NCBI RefSeq assembly: GCF_000092305.1
Contig: NC_014122.1
Span: 248,001 to 312,000, forward strand
Length of the DNA: 64,000 bases
Reading direction: 5' to 3'
DNA from: Methanocaldococcus infernus ME
GTDB lineage: Archaea; AGJL01; Methanococci; Methanococcales; Methanocaldococcaceae
Under the pieces are notes generated by a model. It was not told where the DNA came from. It worked only from the letters and a program-made list of their open reading frames with translations, and ran no database searches. Shown here piece after piece: positions 54,537-63,581 of the stretch. Within the stretch, counting starts at the first letter, position 1. Each line of letters opens with the position of its first letter. A program made the translations under genes and the position numbers.

Positions 54537-55641
54537 GCTCTACCTCTTTTTTAAATACTGCTCTATCTGTACAGGTGAAGCATGGGTCACAGCTAACTAT
54601 GATAGGCTCAGCATCTGAAACATGATGACCAGGAAGAATAGCTTCCATGGTGGCTAAGTTGGTTAGTGAAGGAGTTCTTATTAACACTTGCCTAACTCTC
54701 CAATTTTCATCTAAACCATAGCCATATAAAACTACTCCCCTTGGAGCTTCATGATAGATATCTAAGGGTTTAAATTCTCTAAGTGTATAGTTAGGATTAT
54801 AAACTCTATCCTCCATCTCCTTAATGTCCTCTAATGCCTGTCTAAGTATCTTTATGGATTCAAAGCACTCATAAAATCTAACTAATAGCCTTGCTAATAT
54901 ATCTCCATCATCTAATACAATTTCTTCAAACTCAAAGTTATTATAGATTGGCATATAATCTCTCTTTCTTAGATCACAAGACAAACCAGAGGCTCTTGCA
55001 GTTGGCCCTGTTGCATGATACTTTATAGCTGTTTCTTTATCTAAATAACCAACCTCTTTAGTCCTTGCTAAAATCATAGGATCCTTTATAGTTCTATTCA
55101 ATAACTTTTTAATCCCTTCTTCTAAGAAATCTAACTTCTCTTCCAGCCAAAAGGTTTTTTTAATGTTACACCTTGGCCTAACTCCTCCAATAACTGGGCA
55201 AGAGTATTGAACCCTTCCACCAGTTATATATTCTAAAGCTTTTAAAACATGCTCTCTAATCATAAAAGCTCTATAAGCCATTGTTTCAAATCCTAAAACC
55301 TCATACATGTGAGCAAAGAGTAAGAGATGGGAGTGGAGCCTCTCAAACTCTTCAACTATAGCCCTTATATACTCTCCCTTTATTGGAACATCTATAGAGC
55401 AACCTTTCTCAGCAACTCTGACACAAGTCCAGACATGTATATGAGAGCAAATTCCACAAACTTTTTCTGCAAGGTTTGTTATTTTCTCTGGTGGTAATCC
55501 TTCCATTATAAGCTCAATGCCTCTATAGTTAGAGCCTATAGTTAGCTCAGCATCTCTAATAATTTCATCCTCAATGAATAGCCTTAACCTGTGTGGTTCT
55601 AACATAGCTGGATGTACTGGCCCTATAGCTATCTCTTCCAT
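54508..55641 (-). CDS. ehbN: Energy-converting [NiFe]-hydrogenase large subunit, EhbN-like
   Basis: Membrane-bound hydrogenase large subunit. Both NiFe-binding motifs are intact: [11 protein letters not shown] (about residues 60-70) and DPCFTCTDR near the C-terminus; [19 protein letters not shown] and [14 protein letters not shown] are family features. 377 residues. I favour EhbN over EhaO because it stands apart from a hydrogenase cluster, as recalled for MJ1027; this is not certain. Ehb provides low-potential electrons for carbon fixation. Followed by pyrD with a 29-nt overlap. Confidence 0.83.
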   Translation of the reverse strand: MEEIAIGPVHPAMLEPHRLRLFIEDEIIRDAELTIGSNYRGIELIMEGLPPEKITNLAEKVCGICSHIHVWTCVRVAEKGCSIDVPIKGEYIRAIVEEFERLHSHLLLFAHMYEVLGFETMAYRAFMIREHVLKALEYITGGRVQYSCPVIGGVRPRCNIKKTFWLEEKLDFLEEGIKKLLNRTIKDPMILARTKEVGYLDKETAIKYHATGPTARASGLSCDLRKRDYMPIYNNFEFEEIVLDDGDILARLLVRFYECFESIKILRQALEDIKEMEDRVYNPNYTLREFKPLDIYHEAPRGVVLYGYGLDENWRVRQVLIRTPSLTNLATMEAILPGHHVSDAEPIIVSCDPCFTCTDRAVFKKEVEHVRDRNLRN

Positions 55642-55695
55642 TCTCTCCCCAAGAAATTTATCATTATTAATAATGATAGATTATGATAAAAAATT

Positions 55696-56082
55696 TTACC
55701 ACAACCTCTTATTTATATAAGAGAATAGGCTTTCAATATCCCTTATTCCACTGTTGGTATAAATAAAAATCTCTTTCCTAATTTTGGTATTAACCTTTAT
55801 TCCCCTCTGTCTGAACTCTTCAACTATTGCCTTTGCTAACTTTCTCCCTCTCTTATCAAAGTCAGTTAATAAGATAACCTCTTTAACTCCCAAAGAAATT
55901 AGTTCATCAGCTATTAGATAAATTGGGGTCTTTGCTATAACAATAAATGTAGCTTCAATCCCTAACCTCTCTAAGCTTTCCACATCTCTAATTCCTTCAA
56001 CAACAATAGGCTTATCTTCAGCCTCAATCTTAAGCTCTTCAATAACTTCTAACAACCTCTCAAAGTATTCATCTCTTCTCAT
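55696..56082 (-). CDS. Toprim-domain protein, UPF0292 type
   Basis: Small stand-alone Toprim protein, 128 residues. Catalytic-type acids: the Glu in IVVEGIRDVESLERLG and the DxD in VILLTDFDKRGRKLAKAI. Related to RNase M5 and primase Toprim domains, so a role in RNA processing is possible. Transcribed divergently from rqcH with 35 nt between starts, an arrangement also recalled for MJ1624-MJ1625. Confidence 0.83.
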   Translation of the reverse strand: MRRDEYFERLLEVIEELKIEAEDKPIVVEGIRDVESLERLGIEATFIVIAKTPIYLIADELISLGVKEVILLTDFDKRGRKLAKAIVEEFRQRGIKVNTKIRKEIFIYTNSGIRDIESLFSYINKRLW

Positions 56083-56117
56083 AGTTGATCAAAAAATAGT
56101 TTTTTAGGTGTTGTCTT

Positions 56118-58118
56118 ATGAAAAAGGAAATTACTAATGTTGACCTCTGCTCAATAGTAAATGAACTGAAATTCTTAGAGGGAGGGAGATTTGATAAGGC
56201 CTTTTTAATTGACAAAGATGATAATAGGGAGTTAATAATTAAGATACATAAGGATGGTAGTAATGAATTGGTTATAAGTGTTGGGAAATATAAATATGTT
56301 ACTCTAACCAGCTATGAGAGAGAAAAACCTAAGCTCCCTCCATCCTTTGCCATGCTTTTAAGGAAGTATTTAAAGAATGCTAAGCTTTTAAGAATTGATC
56401 AGGTTGAATTTGATAGAATTTTACTCTTAGAGTTTTCCATTGGAGAGAAGAAATATAAGATAATAGCTGAACTCTTTAAGGATGGGAATATAATATTCTT
56501 AGATGAAGAGGACAATATAATAGCTCCTCTAAGAGTTGAAGTCTTTAGTAACAGAAAGATAGCTCCAAAGGAGAAATATCAGTTTCCTCCACAGAAGCCC
56601 TTAAGCTTGAATAAGTTAGAGTATAGTATAGCCTATGAAATCTTTAAAGATTTCTTTGAAAAAAATAAAGAGGTTGAATGTGTAAGATTAGTTTCAAGAA
56701 TCTTAGGGATTGGAGGATTGTATGCTGAAGAGATCTGTGAGAGAGCAAATATAGATAAGAAAAAGAAGAATTTGAGTGAGGAAGAGATTAAAAAGTTATT
56801 TTTAACAGCTAAAGAGCTTTATGAGGAAGTTGTAAGAAATAGAAAGCCAAACATAGTTATTAAAGATGGTGAAGAAGTTGATGTTGTCCCTATAGAGTTA
56901 AGAAAATATAAAGATTATGAGAAAAGATACTTTAACTCCTTCTATGAGGCATTAGATGAATACTTTGCCAAGTTTTTAACAAGTGTTGAAATTAAGAAGG
57001 AGAAGTCCAAGTTAGAGAAAGAGATTGAGAAGCAAGAAAGTATTTTAAGAAGACAGTTAGAAACTCTAAAGGCTTATGAGGAAGAGGTTAGGAAGAACCA
57101 AATTAAAGGAGATTTAATTTATTCTAACTATCAGCTGGTTGAGGAAATATTAAATGCTATTAGAGTGGCTAAGGATAAAAAGGGATGGGAAGAGGTTAAG
57201 AGAGTTATAAGAGAGAATAAAGAACACCCAATTATAAAGCTTATTGAAGGGGTTAATGAGAAGAAGGGAGAGATTATAGTAAGGCTAAGCTCTGATCTTG
57301 ATGGGAAGATAGAGGAGAGAGTTGTCTTAGACATAAGAAAGAGTACATTTGAGAATGCTGAATCTTACTATAATAAAGCTAAGAAGTTTAAGAGTAAGAT
57401 AGAGGGGATAAAGAAGGCTATAGAGATGAGTAAGAAGAAGTTGGAAGAGCTTAAGAAGAAGAGAGATGTTGAGATAGAGGAAAAGAAAGCTCTGAAGAAG
57501 AAGGTTAAGAAGGAGAGAAAGTGGTATGAGAAGTTTAAATGGACAGTTATTAACAACTTCTTAGTCATAGCTGGAAAGGATGCTATTACAAATGAGATTA
57601 TTATTAAAAAATATACTGATAAAGATGACATTGTCTTCCATGCTGACATACAAGGGGCTCCTTTTACAGTGATAAAAACTAATGGTAGGGAGGTTGATGA
57701 AGAAACCTTAATGGAAGTGGCTAAATTCTCTGTCTCTCACTCAAAGGCTTGGAAGTTAGGTTATGGAGCCTTAGACACTTACTGGGTTAAGCCTGACCAG
57801 ATATCAAAAAGAGCTGAGAGTGGAGAATATTTAAAGAGGGGAGCATTTGTTATTAGGGGGAAGAGAAATTATATAAGAAATGTTCCTCTTGAACTTGGAA
57901 TTGGGGTTTTGGAATATGACAACTCCATAAAGATAACAACAGCTCCACCAGACACTTTAAAGAAACACTTTATAAAGTATGTCTTACTAAAACCTTCAAA
58001 TAAGGATAAGGGGAAAGTGGTTAAGGAACTTAAAGAGATTTTTAAAGAGTATGATGTAGATGATGAAGATATCTTAAGTGTTTTACCACCAGGAGGTTGT
58101 GAAATTAAAAGACAATAA
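56118..58118 (+). CDS. rqcH: Archaeal RqcH/NEMF family ribosome quality control factor
   Basis: Binds split large ribosomal subunits with stuck peptides and recruits tRNA to add C-terminal tails. 666 residues: NFACT-N domain with the DR motif in DQVEFDRILLLEF (about residues 95-107), helix-hairpin-helix SRILGIGGLYAEEICERAN, long lysine/glutamate coiled coils (about 290-320 and 415-470) and the NFACT-R domain with DDIVFHADIQGAPFTVIKT. Start ATG follows AGGTGTTGTCTT. trpA follows after 13 nt. Confidence 0.92.
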   Translation: MKKEITNVDLCSIVNELKFLEGGRFDKAFLIDKDDNRELIIKIHKDGSNELVISVGKYKYVTLTSYEREKPKLPPSFAMLLRKYLKNAKLLRIDQVEFDRILLLEFSIGEKKYKIIAELFKDGNIIFLDEEDNIIAPLRVEVFSNRKIAPKEKYQFPPQKPLSLNKLEYSIAYEIFKDFFEKNKEVECVRLVSRILGIGGLYAEEICERANIDKKKKNLSEEEIKKLFLTAKELYEEVVRNRKPNIVIKDGEEVDVVPIELRKYKDYEKRYFNSFYEALDEYFAKFLTSVEIKKEKSKLEKEIEKQESILRRQLETLKAYEEEVRKNQIKGDLIYSNYQLVEEILNAIRVAKDKKGWEEVKRVIRENKEHPIIKLIEGVNEKKGEIIVRLSSDLDGKIEERVVLDIRKSTFENAESYYNKAKKFKSKIEGIKKAIEMSKKKLEELKKKRDVEIEEKKALKKKVKKERKWYEKFKWTVINNFLVIAGKDAITNEIIIKKYTDKDDIVFHADIQGAPFTVIKTNGREVDEETLMEVAKFSVSHSKAWKLGYGALDTYWVKPDQISKRAESGEYLKRGAFVIRGKRNYIRNVPLELGIGVLEYDNSIKITTAPPDTLKKHFIKYVLLKPSNKDKGKVVKELKEIFKEYDVDDEDILSVLPPGGCEIKRQ

Positions 58119-58131
58119 AAAGGGTTGAAAG

Positions 58132-58950
58132 ATGAGGATAGAGGAGAAGTTTAAAGAACTTAAAGAGAAGGGAGAGAAAGCCTTTATAGCCTTTTATGTT
58201 GGAGGAGATCCAAGCTATGAGGTGTCATTAGAAGCTTTAAAAAGAATATGTAAATACTCTGATATAGTTGAAATTGGAATCCCTTTCTCAGATCCAGTAG
58301 CTGATGGTTTAACTATTCAAAAAGCTGACATTAGAGCATTGAATGCGGGAATGACACCAATAAAGGCATTTAAGTTAGTAGAAGAGCTTAATAAATTCTA
58401 TCCAGATGTGCCAAAGGTTTTTTTAACCTACTACAATATTATCTTTAAGATGGGAGAAGAAGAGTTTGTTAAGAGATGTAAAGAGGCTGGAGTTGCAGGA
58501 ATAATAGTTCCTGATCTCCCTATAGAAGAAGCCAATTCTTTACATGAGATCTGTGAAAAGTATGGAGTAAGCTTAATTTTCTTAGTAGCTCCTACAACTC
58601 CTGATGAGAGGATAAAGAAGATTGTTGAAAAGGGAAGTGGCTTTATTTATGTTGTTTCAACCACTGGAATTACTGGAGAGAGGGAGAAGTTAGCTAAGGA
58701 AGCTAAGGAAACTGTTGAGAGGGTTAAGAGATATACAGATCTTCCTGTCTGTGTAGGTTTTGGAATCTCTAAGAAAGAGCATGTAGAAGAGATCTGTAAG
58801 GTTGCAGATGGAGCTATAGTTGGAAGTGCAATAGTTAAGATAGTTGAGAAAAATTTAAATGATAAGGAGAAGATGCTGAAGGAGATTGAAGATTTTGTTA
58901 AAGAGCTTAAAGAGGGAACAAAAAAGAAGTTACTTAACAAAGTTTCTTAA
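58132..58950 (+). CDS. trpA: Tryptophan synthase alpha subunit
   Basis: Cleaves indole-3-glycerol phosphate to indole. Catalytic residues are in VEIGIPFSDPVADGLTIQKA (Glu and Asp); FLTYYNIIFKMGEEEFVKRC and STTGITGEREK follow. 272 residues. Away from other trp genes (trpD at 19225; trpB not seen). Cotranscribed with rqcH. Overlaps the convergent FAH gene by 21 nt. Confidence 0.95.
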   Translation: MRIEEKFKELKEKGEKAFIAFYVGGDPSYEVSLEALKRICKYSDIVEIGIPFSDPVADGLTIQKADIRALNAGMTPIKAFKLVEELNKFYPDVPKVFLTYYNIIFKMGEEEFVKRCKEAGVAGIIVPDLPIEEANSLHEICEKYGVSLIFLVAPTTPDERIKKIVEKGSGFIYVVSTTGITGEREKLAKEAKETVERVKRYTDLPVCVGFGISKKEHVEEICKVADGAIVGSAIVKIVEKNLNDKEKMLKEIEDFVKELKEGTKKKLLNKVS

Positions 58951-59547
58951 TATTCCTATTTTCTCTATTTCACACTCAACAACATCTCCCCTTTTAAGAG
59001 GCCCTACTCCTGGAGGGGTTCCTGTTGAGATAATATCTCCTGGATAGAGGGTCATGATGGAGGAAATGAATTCCAATAGCTCATAGACATCAAATATCAT
59101 ATTCTTAGTGTTTGATCTCTGTTTAACCTCTCCATTAACTCTACACTCTATTTTTAAGTTCATTGGCTCTATATTATCAACTATTTTAGGCCCTATGGGG
59201 CAAAAGGTATCAAAGCTCTTAGCCCTTGTCCATTGTCCATCCTTCTTTTGTAAGTCCCTTGCTGTCACATCATTTAAAATTGTATATCCTAATATATAGT
59301 CCTCAGCCTCCTCTTTTCTCACATCCTTGGCTTTCTTCTTTATTATGTAAGCAAGTTCAACCTCATAATCAACTCTCTTAGAGCATTTTGGAATAATAAT
59401 AGAGTCTTCATGGTAAATAATGGAAGAGGTTGGCTTTAAAAAGATCACTGGCTCATCTGGAATTTCCATGTTCAGCTCTTTAGCATGGTCTATATAGTTT
59501 AAACCAACACACACTATTTTTGTGGGCTTCACTTCCCTTATATCCAT
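58930..59547 (-). CDS. Fumarylacetoacetate hydrolase family protein
   Basis: Metal-dependent hydrolase or decarboxylase fold. Motifs: KIVCVGLNYIDHAKELNMEI, PVIFLKPTSSIIYHEDSI, VDYEVELAYII (Glu ligands), NDVTARDLQ and STGTPPGVGPLKRGDVVE. 205 residues, the compact form common in archaea (recalled as MJ1656). Substrate unknown; relatives act on acylpyruvates or oxaloacetate. Follows argF by 6 nt. Confidence 0.87.
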   Translation of the reverse strand: MDIREVKPTKIVCVGLNYIDHAKELNMEIPDEPVIFLKPTSSIIYHEDSIIIPKCSKRVDYEVELAYIIKKKAKDVRKEEAEDYILGYTILNDVTARDLQKKDGQWTRAKSFDTFCPIGPKIVDNIEPMNLKIECRVNGEVKQRSNTKNMIFDVYELLEFISSIMTLYPGDIISTGTPPGVGPLKRGDVVECEIEKIGILRNFVK

Positions 59548-59553
59548 TTAAGA

Positions 59554-60459
59554 TCACTTGTATATGTGATAAAGTAAGGCTTTCTGAGCATGTAACCTGT
59601 TCTCAGCTTGGTCATAGACAACTGATCTGTCTCCATCAATAACATCATCAGTTATCTCCATCCCCCTACTTGCAGGGAGACAGTGCATAACTATAACATC
59701 TTCCTTAGCCAACTCTAACAACTTAGAATTTACTTGATAAGGGGGGAAGATCTTTTTTATCTCTTCTAAATCTTTCTTATCTCCCATGCTAAGCCATACA
59801 TCTGTGTAAATGACATCAGCATCTTTAGCAACTTCTTTAGGGTCATTTGTTATTAACACTACACTATCATTCTCTTCAGCAAATTTCTTAGCCTTCAACA
59901 CTATCCCAGAGTTTGGTTCATATCCTTTTGGAGTGGCCACATAAATATCTATCCCTAAGATGGAACAGCCTAAAATTAGAGAGTTGCATACATTATTTCC
60001 ATCTCCTAAGTAAGCTACTTTAACCTCAAAACTTTTTTTATGCTCTTTTATTGTCATTAGGTCAGCTAATATTTGACATGGATGAGAGAGATTACTTAAA
60101 GCATTAATAACTGGAACATCAGAATACTTAGCCATCTCTTCCAAATCACTATGCCTATTAACCCTTGCTATGATTCCATCTACATATCTACTTATAACCC
60201 TTGCAGTATCCTTTATGCTCTCCTTCTTACCAAGATGTATCTCATTCTGATTCATTATAATTGAGTGTCCTCCACTTTCATAGATGGCTAAGTCAAAGCT
60301 TATCCTTGTCCTTGTTGAAGGCTTTTCAAAGATTAGGGCAAAGCTCTTATCCTTTAAAAATTTCTCATGCTCTTTCCTATGCTCTTTAAAGTAAAATGCT
60401 TTATCTATTATTTTTAATATTTCTTCTCTACTTAAATCATCAATATCCAAGATATGCAA
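59554..60459 (-). CDS. argF: Ornithine carbamoyltransferase
   Basis: Makes citrulline from ornithine and carbamoyl phosphate in arginine synthesis. Motifs: [20 protein letters not shown] (carbamoyl phosphate site), [13 protein letters not shown], and [13 protein letters not shown] with the catalytic Cys. About 301 residues. Two starts are possible: GTG at 60468, which overlaps the stop of the preceding gene, or TTG at 60459 with the usual six-nt spacing from GGTG; I prefer the latter. Confidence 0.93.
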   Translation of the reverse strand: MHILDIDDLSREEILKIIDKAFYFKEHRKEHEKFLKDKSFALIFEKPSTRTRISFDLAIYESGGHSIIMNQNEIHLGKKESIKDTARVISRYVDGIIARVNRHSDLEEMAKYSDVPVINALSNLSHPCQILADLMTIKEHKKSFEVKVAYLGDGNNVCNSLILGCSILGIDIYVATPKGYEPNSGIVLKAKKFAEENDSVVLITNDPKEVAKDADVIYTDVWLSMGDKKDLEEIKKIFPPYQVNSKLLELAKEDVIVMHCLPASRGMEITDDVIDGDRSVVYDQAENRLHAQKALLYHIYK

Positions 60460-60464
60460 GATTT

Positions 60465-60902
60465 TCACCTCTCAACCTCATAACTTATATAAATATCAAA
60501 GAGGTAATCAAATTTTATTTTCCAATTGGCCTTTTTAAACATGCTCATAAAACATATCCCTAAGGTTAGCTTAGGTGAAAGGGAGTTTATAAGAGCTTGA
60601 ACATTATCTTCACTAATATTAAACTTTTTCATAGCCAAGCCTCCAAAGATAACTAAGCAATCAACTTTATCAAGCTCTCCAAAGTCTTCCATCTGTAGCC
60701 CTATATTTTCTTTAAGAATTAGCTTTTTACTATCTTTATAGTTTGTGTATGGGATAAAGTAAAGCTCTTTATCTCTGATAACAAAACCAAAGAGTTCAGC
60801 AAAGGGTTGGCAAAATCCAGGAATTCCTGCAAAGGCTACAGTATTTATATTGTTAGTGCTAATTACTTCTCTAAACTCTCTTAAGAGTTGGGACAAACTC
60901 AT
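60465..60902 (-). CDS. Conserved methanogen protein, possibly DUF2124
   Basis: About 145 residues, starting [20 protein letters not shown] at the ATG after TTGGTGAAAGCT. Rossmann-like pattern with [20 protein letters not shown] and [15 protein letters not shown], then [11 protein letters not shown] think this is the DUF2124 family of methanogens but I am not sure. No catalytic motif is identified. Coupled to argF at its 3' end. Confidence 0.6.
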   Translation of the reverse strand: MSLSQLLREFREVISTNNINTVAFAGIPGFCQPFAELFGFVIRDKELYFIPYTNYKDSKKLILKENIGLQMEDFGELDKVDCLVIFGGLAMKKFNISEDNVQALINSLSPKLTLGICFMSMFKKANWKIKFDYLFDIYISYEVER

Positions 60903-61001
60903 AGCTTTCACCAAAATTTTAAATATAGGGATTGGAAATAATACATTACTTTTTTAATTTTTTAGGTTTTTAAATTTAAAGGTTATAATTTGGGGATTTA
61001 T

Positions 61002-63581
61002 ATGGCTAAGAAAAAGAAACAGGAAAGTAGGTTGAGATGTCCAATAGTTAGTGTCTTGGGACATGTTGATCATGGTAAGTGTCTATCTCCTGAGGAAAAT
61101 GTCTATATTAACACTGAGGAATTTATAAATATAGAAGAACTCTTTAACCTCTCTAAGGAAGTTGTTTTAAAAGATGACAATAAAGAAATTAGAGAGCTTA
61201 ATATTGAAGTTTATGGAGCCAGTGAAAAAGGAGAATTTACTAAGCTAAAAGCTTCCCATGTCTGGAGAGTTAAGCATGAAGGATACTTAATTAATGTTGA
61301 GCTTAAACATGCAAAAATAAAAGTAACTCCTGAACATCCCTTCTTAACAAACAAGGGATGGAAGAGAGCTGATAAACTAAGCTTTAATGACTATTTAGCA
61401 GTCCCTAAGGAATTTTTTAACTGTAATAGGTATCCTCTAAAGGAAGAGCTTGAGAGATTAAGGTTAATATTTGGCTACAGTGAAGAGGAGATTTATGAGA
61501 AGTTAGGGATAAAAGAGTTAGATAATCTTAAATATAGGGAGATAGTTGAGCTACTCAATTTATTTAAAGAAGAGCTTAATGAGAGAAAGAGAGAGCTAAG
61601 AAAGGAGCCAATTAAGTATTTAAACTCATTATCAGTAAGAGAGGAGATAAAGAGAGAACTCATAGATCTATGGAGAAGAGGAGAGTTTGGAGTAGAAGAT
61701 CTAAATTATGTAAAAAATTTAATTGATAACTTCTCTTTTCTTCCAGTGAAGGATCTTAAATTCATTAACTATGATGGCTATGTTTATGATATAACTACAG
61801 AGATCCACAACTTTGTGGCAAATAAAATTTTGGTTCATAATACAACTCTTTTAGACAAGATAAGGAGAACAAGGGTAGCTGAAAGAGAAGCTGGAGGAAT
61901 GACACAACATATAGGAGCAAGTGAGATACCAATAGATGTTATAAAGAAGGTTTGTAAGCCACTATTAGGGATGTTAAAAGCTGATCTAAAAATTCCTGGT
62001 TTGTTGGTTATAGATACTCCAGGACATGAAGCCTTCACTTCCCTAAGGAGAAGAGGAGGCTCATTAGCAGACATAGCTATCTTAGTTGTTGATATCAATG
62101 AAGGCTTTAAACCTCAAACATTTGAGGCTGTAAATATATTAAAGCAGTATAAAACTCCTTTTGTTGTTGCAGCTAATAAGATAGATCTGATCCCAGGCTG
62201 GAACTCAAGAGAGGGGCCATTTATCTTAAACTTCAATGAGAAGGCTCAGCACCCAAATGCACTAACTGAGTTTGAGATTAGACTATATAACAATATCATT
62301 AGATATCTAAATGAGTTAGGTTTTGATGCTGACCTCTACTCAAGGGTTAAGGATTTAACAAAAACTGTCTGTATTATCCCTGTTTCAGCCAAGACTGGAG
62401 AAGGGATTCCAGACTTATTAATGATGGTAGCAGGTTTAGCTCAGAAGTTCTTAGAGGAGAGGCTAAAGTTAAATGTTGAAGGCTATGCTAAAGGGACAGT
62501 GTTAGAGGTTAAGGAAGAGAAAGGGTTAGGGACAACTATTGACGCTATCATCTATGACGGAATAGCAAGAAGAGGAGATTACTTAGTTGTTGGATTACCA
62601 AATGATGTTTTAGTAACAAAGGTTAAAGCTCTTTTAAAGCCTAAACCACTGGATGAGATGAGAGATCCAAGAGACAAGTTTAGGCCAGTGGATGAAGTTG
62701 TTGCTGCTGCAGGGGTTAAGATAGCTGCTCCTGAGTTAGAGAGAGTTATAGCTGGCTCACCTATTAGAATAGTTCCTAAGGATAAGATAGAGGAGGCTAA
62801 AGAAGAGGTTATGAAAGAGGTTGAAGAGGCTAAGATAGAAACTGATGAGGAAGGAATTTTAATTAAGGCTGACACTATAGGATCCTTAGAAGCTTTAGCC
62901 AATGAGTTAAGAAAGGAAGGGGTTAAGATAGCTAAGGCAGAGGTTGGAGATATAACTAAGAAGGATATTATTGAAGCTTACAGTTATAAGCAAAGTAATC
63001 CTCTTTATGGAGCCATAATAGGGTTTAATGTTAAAGTCCTTCCAGAGGCTGAGAAGGAGAATGAGAAATATAAGGTTAAGATTTTCTTAGATAATATTAT
63101 TTATAAGCTTGTTGAAGACTTCACTGAGTGGGTTAAGAAAGAAAAAGAAAGAATTGAGAAAGAGAAGTTTGAGAGGCTTATTAGGCCAGCAATTGTTAAA
63201 ATATTGCCTGATTGTATATTTAGGCAAAAGAATCCAGCTATCTGTGGAGTTGAAGTCTTAGCAGGAACTTTAAGAGTTGGATCTCCACTGATGAGAGAGG
63301 ATGGAATGTTATTAGGAACAGTAAGAGAGATTAAAGATAAAGGAGAGAATGTTAAAGAAGCCAAGGCTGGGAAGGCTGTTTCTATAGCCATAGAAGGAAA
63401 ATGTACATTAAAGAGGCATGTGGATGAGAATGACATTATGTATGTAGCTGTCCCTGAGGAGCATGTGAGAGAGCTCTATCATAAGTATAGAGATAGGCTA
63501 AGAAGTGATGAAGTAGAGGCTCTCTTGGAGTATATGAAGTTAATGCAGAAACTCACCAATAATATATTCTGGGGTAGATAG
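61002..63581 (+). CDS. infB: Translation initiation factor aIF5B/IF-2 precursor interrupted by an intein
   Basis: GTPase that joins ribosomal subunits at initiation. The first 26 residues end in the P-loop GHVDHGK; the sequence then breaks off into an intein and resumes at TTLLDKIRRT. Extein GTPase motifs follow: GMTQHIGASEIPID, VIDTPGHEAFTSLRRRG, NKIDLIPGW and PVSAKTGEGIPDLL, then domains II-IV to the C-terminus NNIFWGR. Without the intein the factor is about 605 residues, normal for aIF5B. Start at the ATG at 61002; an in-frame TTG at 60990 is a weak alternative. Protein splicing is required to rebuild the GTP-binding loop. Confidence 0.95.
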   Translation: MAKKKKQESRLRCPIVSVLGHVDHGKCLSPEENVYINTEEFINIEELFNLSKEVVLKDDNKEIRELNIEVYGASEKGEFTKLKASHVWRVKHEGYLINVELKHAKIKVTPEHPFLTNKGWKRADKLSFNDYLAVPKEFFNCNRYPLKEELERLRLIFGYSEEEIYEKLGIKELDNLKYREIVELLNLFKEELNERKRELRKEPIKYLNSLSVREEIKRELIDLWRRGEFGVEDLNYVKNLIDNFSFLPVKDLKFINYDGYVYDITTEIHNFVANKILVHNTTLLDKIRRTRVAEREAGGMTQHIGASEIPIDVIKKVCKPLLGMLKADLKIPGLLVIDTPGHEAFTSLRRRGGSLADIAILVVDINEGFKPQTFEAVNILKQYKTPFVVAANKIDLIPGWNSREGPFILNFNEKAQHPNALTEFEIRLYNNIIRYLNELGFDADLYSRVKDLTKTVCIIPVSAKTGEGIPDLLMMVAGLAQKFLEERLKLNVEGYAKGTVLEVKEEKGLGTTIDAIIYDGIARRGDYLVVGLPNDVLVTKVKALLKPKPLDEMRDPRDKFRPVDEVVAAAGVKIAAPELERVIAGSPIRIVPKDKIEEAKEEVMKEVEEAKIETDEEGILIKADTIGSLEALANELRKEGVKIAKAEVGDITKKDIIEAYSYKQSNPLYGAIIGFNVKVLPEAEKENEKYKVKIFLDNIIYKLVEDFTEWVKKEKERIEKEKFERLIRPAIVKILPDCIFRQKNPAICGVEVLAGTLRVGSPLMREDGMLLGTVREIKDKGENVKEAKAGKAVSIAIEGKCTLKRHVDENDIMYVAVPEEHVRELYHKYRDRLRSDEVEALLEYMKLMQKLTNNIFWGR
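61080..61841 (+). other. IF-2 intein lacking an endonuclease motif, 254 residues
   Basis: Lies exactly between Lys and Thr of GHVDHGK/TTLLD. Splicing features: Cys1 in CLSPEENVYINTEEF, block B with VTPEHPFLTNKGWKRADKL (Thr and His), block F-G near the end DGYVYDITTEIHNFVANKIL, and the terminal VHN before extein Thr. The roughly 130 residues between blocks B and F are lysine/glutamate-rich helical sequence, with no LAGLIDADG-like motif, so it looks like a mini-intein or a degraded endonuclease remnant. The IF-2 intein of M. jannaschii is about 546 residues by my recollection. Confidence 0.9.

Noticed and set aside
57131-57649. Serine-rich minus-strand frames opposite rqcH
   Set aside because: Mirror products of lysine/glutamate coiled-coil codons without start signals.
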